16,878 bases of DNA from an uncultured Mycoplasmatota bacterium (GTDB lineage: Bacteria; Bacillota_I; Bacilli_A; RF39; UBA660), in the NCBI GenBank assembly GCA_900553835.1, contig USFF01000018.1:1-16878 (forward strand), given 5' to 3'. Position 1 is the first letter of the stretch. Each line of letters opens with the position of its first letter. A program made the position numbers and the translations under genes. Positions 5,098-11,729 of this stretch are shown in pieces. The notes beneath the pieces were generated by a model. It was not told the origin of the DNA. It was given only the letters and a program-made list of their open reading frames with translations, and did no database searches.

Positions 5098-7904
5098 AGC
5101 ATATCTTTTAAATACTTTCCTGTATAACTTTCTTTACATTTAATTACTTCTTCTGGAGTACCTGTAGTTACTACTTTTCCTCCATTATCCCCGCCTTCTG
5201 GACCTAGATCAATTATGTAGTCTGCTACTTTAATGATATCTAAGTTGTGTTCAATTACAATTACTGTGTCCCCATTATCTACTATTCTATTTAATATAGC
5301 TAGTAGTTTTTTAATGTCATCTATATGAAGTCCAGTAGAAGGTTCATCTAATATAAATACACTTTTACCAGTAGGTTTTTTTTGAAGTTCTTTTGCTAGT
5401 TTAACACGGCAAGCTTCTCCACCTGATAAGGTAGTTGCATTTTGACCAAGTCTTACATAACCTAGTCCCACATCATGCATAGTATCTAGTATTCTTTTTA
5501 CTTTAGGTACATTTTCAAATATTTCTAAAGCTTCATCTACTCTTAGATTTAATACTTCTGCAATATTTAATCCTTTAAACTTAATTTTTAATGTTTCATT
5601 ATTATATTTATTTCCATGACAAACATCACAAGGAACATATACATCGGGTAAGAAGTGCATTTCTATTTTTTTTACACCATCACCTTCACATGCTTCACAT
5701 CTACCACCTTTTACATTAAAACTAAATCTACTTTTAGTATATCCTCTCATTTTAGCTTCTTTAGTTTCTGTAAATACATCTCTTATTAGATCAAATAGTC
5801 CTACATATGTTGCTGGATTACTTCTAGGTGTTCTTCCTATAGGATCTTGACTTATATATACAACTTTATCTACATCTTCTATTCCATCTATGCTTTTAAA
5901 TTTACCTGGTACTTCTTTAGATTTATAAACATAGTTAGATAACTTTTTATAAAGTATTTCATTAACTAAACTAGATTTACCACTTCCACTTACACCTGTA
6001 ACACATGTAAATGTTCCTTTAGGAAATTTAACTGTTATATTTTTTAAATTGTGTTCCCCAGCGCCTTTTACAGTGATATATTCTCCATTACCTTTTCTTC
6101 TCTTTTTAGGTACTTCTATTTTTAGTTTACCACTTAAGTATTTACCAGTTAAAGACTTTTCATTTTCCATAACTTCTTTAGGAGTACCTTTAGCAACTAC
6201 ATATCCACCATTATCTCCTGCACCTGGGCCTATATCAATTAGATAATCACTTGCTAACATTGTATCTGTATCATGTTCAACTACTATTAATGTATTACCT
6301 AAATCTCTCATTTCTTTTAAACTTTTAATTAATTTATCATTATCTCTTTGATGTAGTCCAATACTAGGTTCATCAAGTACATAAAGTATACCACTTAATT
6401 TACTTCCTATTTGAGTAGCAAGCCTTATTCTTTGACTTTCGCCACCACTTAAACTAGAAGCACTTCTAGAAAGTGTTAAATATTCAAGACCTACATCTTC
6501 TAAAAAATGTAATCTTTCTTTAATTTCTTTAAGTATTAAGAACGATATTTCTTCTTCAGTTTTAGTAAGTTTAATATTATCAAAAAAGATAATTAAATCT
6601 TTTATACTCATATCAGTTATATCTGTTATATTTTTACCATTTATTAAAACATGTAACATCTTTTCGGATAGTCTTTTACCATGACATACTTCACAATTAC
6701 TTTCTTTCATGTAACTTTCTATCCAAGTTCTTATACTAGAACTATTAGTTTCCATATATCTTCTTTCCAAATTAGATATAATTCCTTCAAAGTAGTCATA
6801 ACTTTTAAGTATACTTCCACTTCTAGTTTTTACTTTGAAATTTATTTTGTCTTTAGAGCCATAAAATATAGTATCAAACTCTTCTTTAGTAAAATCTTTA
6901 ACTTTTTTATTTATATCTATGTTATAGTATTCACAAACACTGTCAAGTTTTTTAAAATATATACTTAAAGTTTCTCCACTTTGAAAAGATTTAACTGCGC
7001 CTTCAGGTATAGAAAGATTTCTATCTGGTACTAATAAATCTTCATCTATTTTAAGTTTAACACCTAAACCCTTACATTCAGGACAAGCACCATATGGACT
7101 ATTAAATGAAAACATTCTAGGTTCTAGTTCTTCTAGACTGAAATCACAGTCTGGACAAGCATAGTTTTCACTAAAAAGAATTTCTTTGTCGCCTATTATA
7201 TTAATAAGTACTTTACCACTTGCCATTTTACATGAAAGTTCTACTGCTTCAAATAATCTACTTCTAGATTTTTCATTTAATTTAAGTCTATCTACTATAA
7301 GTTCTATAGTATGTTTATTATTTTTAACAAGTTCTATGTTTTCGCTTAAATCTCTATTTTCTCCATCTACTCTTACTCTAGAATAACCATCTTTTCTTAA
7401 GTCTTCTAGTAAATCTTTATAAGTACCTTTTTCTCCTCTTACGATTGGACTCATTATCTCAAGTTTAGTTCCTTCTTCATACTCCATTATTTTATTAACC
7501 ATCTCTTCTATAGATTGACTTTTAATAGGTTTTTTATGTTTAGGACAGTATGGAGTACCTATACGAGAAAATAAAAGTCTTAAATAGTCATATATTTCAG
7601 TTACAGTACCTACAGTACTTCTAGGGTTTTTATTAGTAGACTTTTGATCAATACATATAGCAGGACTTAAGCCATCAATAGAGTCCACTTCTGGTTTATT
7701 AGAACTACCTAAGAATTGACGAGCATAGGCACTTAAACTTTCTACATATCTTCTTTGTCCTTCTGCATATATAGTGTCAAATGCTAAACTAGATTTACCA
7801 CTTCCACTTACACCAGTCATAACGACTAATTTATTTTTAGGAATTTCTATATCTATATTCTTTAAATTATTTTCTCTTGCTCCTTTTATAACAATTTTAT
7901 CCAT
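5091..7904 (-). CDS. uvrA: UvrA, ATPase subunit of the UvrABC excision nuclease
   Basis: UvrA dimers with UvrB find bulky DNA lesions in nucleotide excision repair. The protein has 937 residues, normal for the family. The start at 7904 (MDKIVIKGARENN) has GAGGT 7 nt upstream; a longer frame from 7952 would begin at the predicted transcription start and is rejected. Walker A GVSGSGKS occurs at about 31-38 and 637-644. Zinc cysteines are near 250/253/274/277, 404/407 and 736/739/759/762. ABC signatures are LSGGESQ (485-491) and LSGGEAC (826-832), with Walker B VLDEPS and ILDEPS. The second signature has Cys832 where UvrA normally has Gln (LSGGEAQ), which is odd; everything else is canonical. 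uvrB is not next to it, so the usual uvrBA operon is broken. It is transcribed alone from a strong promoter; no SOS box is evident. Confidence 0.97.
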   Translation of the reverse strand: MDKIVIKGARENNLKNIDIEIPKNKLVVMTGVSGSGKSSLAFDTIYAEGQRRYVESLSAYARQFLGSSNKPEVDSIDGLSPAICIDQKSTNKNPRSTVGTVTEIYDYLRLLFSRIGTPYCPKHKKPIKSQSIEEMVNKIMEYEEGTKLEIMSPIVRGEKGTYKDLLEDLRKDGYSRVRVDGENRDLSENIELVKNNKHTIELIVDRLKLNEKSRSRLFEAVELSCKMASGKVLINIIGDKEILFSENYACPDCDFSLEELEPRMFSFNSPYGACPECKGLGVKLKIDEDLLVPDRNLSIPEGAVKSFQSGETLSIYFKKLDSVCEYYNIDINKKVKDFTKEEFDTIFYGSKDKINFKVKTRSGSILKSYDYFEGIISNLERRYMETNSSSIRTWIESYMKESNCEVCHGKRLSEKMLHVLINGKNITDITDMSIKDLIIFFDNIKLTKTEEEISFLILKEIKERLHFLEDVGLEYLTLSRSASSLSGGESQRIRLATQIGSKLSGILYVLDEPSIGLHQRDNDKLIKSLKEMRDLGNTLIVVEHDTDTMLASDYLIDIGPGAGDNGGYVVAKGTPKEVMENEKSLTGKYLSGKLKIEVPKKRRKGNGEYITVKGAGEHNLKNITVKFPKGTFTCVTGVSGSGKSSLVNEILYKKLSNYVYKSKEVPGKFKSIDGIEDVDKVVYISQDPIGRTPRSNPATYVGLFDLIRDVFTETKEAKMRGYTKSRFSFNVKGGRCEACEGDGVKKIEMHFLPDVYVPCDVCHGNKYNNETLKIKFKGLNIAEVLNLRVDEALEIFENVPKVKRILDTMHDVGLGYVRLGQNATTLSGGEACRVKLAKELQKKPTGKSVFILDEPSTGLHIDDIKKLLAILNRIVDNGDTVIVIEHNLDIIKVADYIIDLGPEGGDNGGKVVTTGTPEEVIKCKESYTGKYLKDMLK

Positions 7905-7957
7905 AGTAATTACCTCACTTTTAATATTTACTTTAAATACTTTTTTATACAAGATAT

Positions 7958-7985
7958 ATTATACTTATGTTTTTGTTAATGTCAA
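7958..7985 (-). promoter_or_regulatory. near-consensus promoter of uvrA
   Basis: Minus strand -35 TTGACA (7980-7985) and -10 TATAAT (7958-7963), both perfect, spaced 16 bp. The transcript would start near 7951 with a 47-nt leader before the ATG at 7904. No GAAC-N4-GTTC LexA site was seen. Confidence 0.85.
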
Positions 7986-8043
7986 TAAAAAGAAAACACA
8001 TAATTTAATTAATATTTACTTTATATAGATTTCAACATATTAA

Positions 8044-8064
8044 AACCTACTTTAAAAGTAGGTT
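8044..8064 (-). terminator. terminator of the prepilin-like gene
   Basis: An 8-bp stem AACCTACT/AGTAGGTT with a 5-nt loop, followed on the minus strand by TTTTAATAT. The TAA stop (8063-8065) of the gene overlaps the stem. Confidence 0.7.
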
Positions 8065-10390
8065 AACATGTATAAGGTTTTCTTCCGCTAACGTTGGCTA
8101 CCCAGCAGCCGCTTATTCCAACAGATGAACTAGTAATATAAGTCCATCCATTACTATATGAGCCTATATTAATTCCTGCACCCTGCATGCTAATGTTTCC
8201 TGTTATGTCAGAACACGAAGTACTTGCACATGTACGGCAGTATGGATTTCCAGTCATAGTGCAGGCATAATATGTTCCTCCACCGCCTCCTCCACTACTT
8301 CCTCCACCGGAAGAAATTTTTGTGCAAGAGGATGATCCTGCTGAGCTAGTATAACCACTAGCACATTGTGTACATGATGTAGCACCAGCCTTAGAATAAT
8401 ATCCTGCTGGGCATATTGTTTTGATAGTAGTAGTGCAAGCATAGCCTGCTGGACATTTTGTACAAGAAGATGCTCCACCAGTTGAATAGTATCCTGATAA
8501 GCATGTTCTTTTTACACCACTTGAGCAAGCATAGCCTGCTGGGCAACTAAAGCATGAAGAACTAGTTGCATCTGAATATTGACCATTTGGACAAGTAGTG
8601 CAAGTTGAACTTCCTGCAGTAGCATATCTTCCTGCTACGCAAGGAACTTTTAGACCACTAGAGCAAGCATAGCCTGCTGGGCAACTAAAGCATGAAGAAC
8701 TACCTGAGTCTGAATATTTACCATTATCGCATGTACTACATGATGAACTACCAGAACCCGAGTATTTTCCTGCTGGGCATATTAGTTTAACATTATTAGA
8801 GCAATAGTATCCACTAGGACATACTGAATAATTTGCATATAAAGTTTTATTTCCAACTGTTGTATAAGCATTATTTATGAATTGACCATCAGAACTTACA
8901 TACTGGGTCCCAGTTCCATTTGTACTTGTAAAGTATCCTTCAAACATGTATCCAGGTTTTGAAGGAATTACTATATACTGACCACCAACTACGCATGTAT
9001 TTAATGTACTATCTGTAAAATAGTAACAAGTCACTCCGTTTATAGTGGAAGTTGTTTTATACTGATAATATGCTAGTGTTGTTCCTGCTGTTGTTGCATT
9101 TTGGTTATTAAATGTAATTGAATATACTTGAGGAATAAACATAACTGTACATGAAGTATTTGATGTAACATTACTTATAGTTAGTGTTGTACCACTTAAT
9201 GTTCCACCAGTACAACTTACTGTTGGATTACTTGATGAGTAACCAGAATTTGGACTTACTCCTGTAAATGAAGTGCTAGAACCATGTTCTACAGTTTTAG
9301 AAGATGTTCCACTACCATTAACAACAGTTAAATCAATAGTATATTTTTGTTTTTGTAAAGTAACAGAACATGTTTCATTTTTAGTAATGTAACTAATTGT
9401 TAATTTATTATTATTTATAGTACCACCAGTACAAGTAGTACTAGCACCGTTTAATACATATCCAGTACCTGGAAAAATAGTAAATTCTTTAGAGCTGCCA
9501 TGTTCTGCGATTACACTAGATGGCGAAATACTTCCTCCAAATGCATTAATCATAACTGTATAAGTATTCTTTTTAAAGGAAATATTACATGTTTTATCAC
9601 TTGTTATATTTTTAATAGTTAATATGTTCCCATTTAAACTAAATTCAGTATTATTATTGCATGCATAATTTAAGTCATTTAAATTATAACCTGTCATAGG
9701 AGTTAGTGTTACATCTAAGTTTCTTCCATTTATTACATATGAGTTAGATGGACTAGCACTTCCTCCAGTTGTATTTATTTGTACATTTCTATAAATATAA
9801 TCTATCTTAACTGTACATTTTTGATCTTTATTTATTTTGTTTATTTCAACTACTTTGTTACTGAATGAAGTATTTGCCCCTCCATCACATGTAACACTTT
9901 TTATTTCTTTATTTTCTTCATAATCTACACTAAATGTTACTTTAGTGTATCCATATTTATATTTTTCACTAGATGTTCCACCTACTACTTCTATATCTAT
10001 TCTATGTGTTTCTCCTTTGTTATTAAGTTCGTAGTTATTCTCTAACTCTCCTTTATCATTTAAAAAGGACATTACACATGAGTCACTATCTAATTTTTCA
10101 TTTGTATATGGGTTTACTAAATCTCTACTAAGTAAACCCTCATTTTGAAGTGTATATAATTTTAAACATTTTTCATCCGTTTTTCCATTTAATAAGTCTA
10201 TTGCATAACCTTCATTCATACTTAAATATACATCTGCTGCTGTTTCTACTTTAGTATAAAGTTCTTTTAATGCTTTGTCTTTACTTTTATTTTGTATTTC
10301 ATTTATACCAAAAATACCACCTACAGTTAAACTTACTAAAATAACTAAAACTACCATAATTTCAATTAAAGTAAAACCTTTCTTATTCAT
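8063..10390 (-). CDS. giant modular prepilin-like surface protein with cysteine-rich ephrin-receptor-like repeats
   Basis: A 775-residue protein. The start at 10390 has AGGAG 9 nt upstream. The N-terminus MNKKGFTLIEIMVVLV is a class III (type IV pilin) signal: cut after Gly5, with Glu at mature position 5 and a hydrophobic helix to about 28. Residues 30-200 are pilin-like. Three or four beta repeats of about 70 residues follow (202-273, 277-347, 350-418, with a partial one near 146-200), each with two cysteines, resembling InlB B-repeats. Residues 422-521 resemble a Listeria-Bacteroides repeat (KPGYMFEGYFTSTNGTG). Residues 524-690 are cysteine-rich modules (SCTKCPAGYAC) like ephrin-receptor/GCC2-GCC3 domains. 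A Gly-rich linker (694-706) leads to an SH3b-like end (709-775, GWTYI ... GCWV). About 40 cysteines in total. No pilus assembly gene lies nearby. Likely an adhesin displayed by a type IV-like machine or held in the membrane (inference). Confidence 0.85.
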   Translation of the reverse strand: MNKKGFTLIEIMVVLVILVSLTVGGIFGINEIQNKSKDKALKELYTKVETAADVYLSMNEGYAIDLLNGKTDEKCLKLYTLQNEGLLSRDLVNPYTNEKLDSDSCVMSFLNDKGELENNYELNNKGETHRIDIEVVGGTSSEKYKYGYTKVTFSVDYEENKEIKSVTCDGGANTSFSNKVVEINKINKDQKCTVKIDYIYRNVQINTTGGSASPSNSYVINGRNLDVTLTPMTGYNLNDLNYACNNNTEFSLNGNILTIKNITSDKTCNISFKKNTYTVMINAFGGSISPSSVIAEHGSSKEFTIFPGTGYVLNGASTTCTGGTINNNKLTISYITKNETCSVTLQKQKYTIDLTVVNGSGTSSKTVEHGSSTSFTGVSPNSGYSSSNPTVSCTGGTLSGTTLTISNVTSNTSCTVMFIPQVYSITFNNQNATTAGTTLAYYQYKTTSTINGVTCYYFTDSTLNTCVVGGQYIVIPSKPGYMFEGYFTSTNGTGTQYVSSDGQFINNAYTTVGNKTLYANYSVCPSGYYCSNNVKLICPAGKYSGSGSSSCSTCDNGKYSDSGSSSCFSCPAGYACSSGLKVPCVAGRYATAGSSTCTTCPNGQYSDATSSSCFSCPAGYACSSGVKRTCLSGYYSTGGASSCTKCPAGYACTTTIKTICPAGYYSKAGATSCTQCASGYTSSAGSSSCTKISSGGGSSGGGGGGTYYACTMTGNPYCRTCASTSCSDITGNISMQGAGINIGSYSNGWTYITSSSVGISGCWVANVSGRKPYTC
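8523..8702 (-). repeat. intragenic direct repeat, 138-bp period
   Basis: A 42-bp stretch at 8523-8564 recurs without mismatch at 8661-8702, an offset of 138 bp or 46 codons, equal to one cysteine-rich module (SSCFSCPAGYACSSG). The flanks are similar but diverged. Identity at synonymous positions points to recent duplication or gene conversion, and the unit could gain or lose copies by slippage. Confidence 0.9.
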
Positions 10391-10410
10391 ATATCTCTTC
10401 TCCTAGTATA

Positions 10411-10439
10411 ATTATATATTATTTTTAAAAGAAAAGCAA
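10411..10439 (-). promoter_or_regulatory. promoter of the prepilin-like gene
   Basis: Minus strand -10 TATAAT (10411-10416) with a 17-bp spacer to TTGCTT (10434-10439), which lies at the end of the T tract of the spoVS terminator. The -10 is perfect; the -35 is partial. Confidence 0.5.
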
Positions 10440-10445
10440 AAAAAA

Positions 10446-10462
10446 GTTAGAAATATTCTAAC
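10446..10462 (-). terminator. terminator of spoVS
   Basis: A 7-bp stem GTTAGAA/TTCTAAC with a 3-nt loop, followed on the minus strand by TTTTTTTTGC. It lies 13 nt after the spoVS stop codon. Confidence 0.85.
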
Positions 10463-10475
10463 CTTTATAGTTTTA

Positions 10476-10739
10476 TTATTTAGCTTCTATTATTAGTTTA
10501 ATAGCAGTTCTTTCTTCTCCATCAATATTAATATCAGAAAAAGCAGGAATACAATATAGATTTTTCCCCGTAGGTGCAACATAACCTCTTGCTATTGCGA
10601 TTGCCTTTACTCCTTGGTTTAATGCTCCCGCGCCTATAGCCTGCATTTCAACTGAATCGTTAGATTCTCTAAATAAATTTGCTAGTGCTCCTGCTACTTT
10701 TTGTGGTGCACTTTTACTAGATACTTTTATTATATCCAT
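10476..10739 (-). CDS. spoVS: SpoVS, stage V sporulation protein S (Alba-like fold)
   Basis: The 87-residue protein matches the SpoVS family along its full length, with the hallmark stretches MQAIGAGALNQGVKAIAIAR, GYVAPTGKNLYCIPAF and DGEERTAIKLI. In Bacillus subtilis loss of SpoVS blocks spore coat/cortex maturation. The fold resembles the nucleic-acid-binding Alba proteins, and homologues occur in many non-sporulating bacteria, so it does not prove that this organism sporulates. The start at 10739 is preceded by an unusual ribosome site, AGGGGGG, 8 nt upstream, a pure G run rather than AGGAGG. It follows the membrane protein with the AT-hook-like tail and is cut off from it by that gene's terminator. 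No convincing separate promoter was seen; TATATT at 10760-10765 is the best -10 candidate. Confidence 0.97.
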   Translation of the reverse strand: MDIIKVSSKSAPQKVAGALANLFRESNDSVEMQAIGAGALNQGVKAIAIARGYVAPTGKNLYCIPAFSDINIDGEERTAIKLIIEAK

Positions 10740-10782
10740 TATTATTTCCCCCCTAGTTAAATATATTTTAATAAGAAGAAAA

Positions 10783-10809
10783 AAGACCTAATTTGTTTTT
10801 TTAGGTCTT
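10783..10809 (-). terminator. terminator of the AT-hook membrane protein gene
   Basis: A 9-bp stem AAGACCTAA/TTAGGTCTT (10783-10791 with 10801-10809) with a 9-nt A/T loop, followed on the minus strand by TTTTTCTTCTT. The TAG stop (10788-10790) of the gene is inside the stem. Confidence 0.8.
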
Positions 10810-11510
10810 CCAGGTTTTCTCTTTACACTAGTTTCTTTTACGTTAACTTTTTTAGTAGTTGTTTTCTTTTTAGGTGTAGTTTTTTTCTTAGTTATAGTTT
10901 CTTCTTTTATTTCTTCAAGTTCATTATTACTAGCAATTAATTTATTTAATATTTTATTCCATTTATCTTCTGTAACAATTATTTCAATTATATTTTCAAA
11001 TAATAGGATTATGCCTAAACTTGTGAAGTAGTAGCCATAAAGTAAAGTTTGTACAGATACTTCATTAAATAAATTGTATGAAGTAAGCATACCTAAAAAT
11101 CCTATTAAAATAGTTCCCATAAATTTAACTATCCACATAAAATTATTTTCATTTTTTAAAGTATATATTTTATATATTCTATTTGAAACCATCATAATAC
11201 TATATATAGTAAAACCTAGCCCCAAGATCATTTTATAGTCATCAGTTTTAAATACAAACATAAATGTTGCTGTTATAATATTTATTAAAGACATAAGAAG
11301 TACTTCATAGTCTCCTTCTTTTCTTTTAACAAAGTAAACTATAATGCTAAAAAATGAAAATACATAAAATAGTATACTAGCATAAAGAACTATATCAACT
11401 AATCCAAAACTTTTAAATATAGTAGTTATAACTCCAATAAAAATAATTAATACAGAAAGTATTACTTGAGCAATTAAAGATATATCCATATTCTTAAGTG
11501 ATTTTCTCAC
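10788..11510 (-). CDS. six-helix membrane protein with lysine-rich AT-hook-like tail
   Basis: A 240-residue protein. The GTG start at 11510 has GAGGTGG 6 nt upstream; an internal ATG (11489) has no ribosome site. About six hydrophobic helices occupy residues 9-182, in a layout resembling HdeD/DUF308 membrane proteins, though I cannot confirm the family. After helix six comes an acidic segment (NNELEEIKEE) and then some 40 residues rich in Lys, Thr and Pro, ending in VKRKPGRPKKTN. The GRP core flanked by basic residues is that of an AT-hook, which binds the minor groove of A/T-rich DNA. The positive-inside rule and the even helix count place the tail in the cytoplasm, where it could touch the nucleoid (inference). 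It has its own promoter and terminator. The function of the membrane part is unknown. Confidence 0.75.
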   Translation of the reverse strand: MRKSLKNMDISLIAQVILSVLIIFIGVITTIFKSFGLVDIVLYASILFYVFSFFSIIVYFVKRKEGDYEVLLMSLINIITATFMFVFKTDDYKMILGLGFTIYSIMMVSNRIYKIYTLKNENNFMWIVKFMGTILIGFLGMLTSYNLFNEVSVQTLLYGYYFTSLGIILLFENIIEIIVTEDKWNKILNKLIASNNELEEIKEETITKKKTTPKKKTTTKKVNVKETSVKRKPGRPKKTN

Positions 11511-11535
11511 ACCTAGCCACCTCTATTCTAAAATA

Positions 11536-11564
11536 ATTTTACAAAATTTTTTGAACAAAGTCAA
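11536..11564 (-). promoter_or_regulatory. promoter of the AT-hook membrane protein gene
   Basis: Minus strand -35 TTGACT (11559-11564) and -10 TAAAAT (11536-11541) with a 17-bp spacer, starting 7 bp after the kinase terminator. Expected leader is about 20 nt. Confidence 0.75.
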
Positions 11565-11570
11565 TATAAA

Positions 11571-11591
11571 AGAAGAGTATTACACTCTTCT
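11571..11591 (-). terminator. terminator downstream of the histidine kinase
   Basis: An 8-bp stem AGAAGAGT/ACTCTTCT with a 5-nt loop, followed on the minus strand by TTTATATT. It is 138 nt after the kinase stop, an unusually long 3' region for this window. Confidence 0.7.
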
Positions 11592-11655
11592 AACCGTTAT
11601 ATGTGATTTTATAGGTTTTTGAGGATTTTATAATTTTATTACGACTTTTCTTCTT

Positions 11656-11722
11656 ATACTTATCACTTCTCCTTTCATGATATAAGTATACATTACTTAA
11701 GTGATAAATTTGTGATGGATTT
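11656..11722 (-). other. structured 3' region of the kinase mRNA with competing hairpins and an orphan ribosome site
   Basis: On the minus strand two inverted repeats share bases and so exclude each other: TTATCACTT (11699-11707) with AAGTGATAA (11660-11668), and ATACTTAT (11682-11689) with ATAAGTAT (11656-11663). The Shine-Dalgarno-like AAAGGAG (11669-11675) sits in both loops. Only tiny frames follow: ATG 11678 reads 16 codons (MKGEVISIRRKVVIKL), with the ribosome site inside it. On the plus strand GTGATAAATTT (11701-11711) and GTGATGGATTT (11712-11722) are tandem 11-bp direct repeats, the spacing used by OmpR/PhoB-type regulators. Function is unproven. Confidence 0.3.
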
Positions 11723-11729
11723 ATGAAAA

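Noticed and set aside
7905..7952. Sixteen-codon upstream extension of uvrA from ATG 7952
   Set aside because: The predicted transcription start is at about 7951, GAGGT directs initiation at 7904, and UvrA proteins begin with the MDKIVIKGAR-type sequence.
8254..8478. Minus-strand frame of 74 codons inside the prepilin-like gene
   Set aside because: It is an out-of-frame reading of the repetitive cysteine-rich region; repeats naturally keep alternative frames open.
8500..8760. CRISPR-like spaced repeats
   Set aside because: The repeats are in-frame protein modules with cysteines in register, only one pair is exact, and no cas genes are present.
10476..10739. Evidence that the organism forms spores
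   Set aside because: SpoVS homologues occur in many non-sporulating bacteria and no other sporulation gene is in the window.
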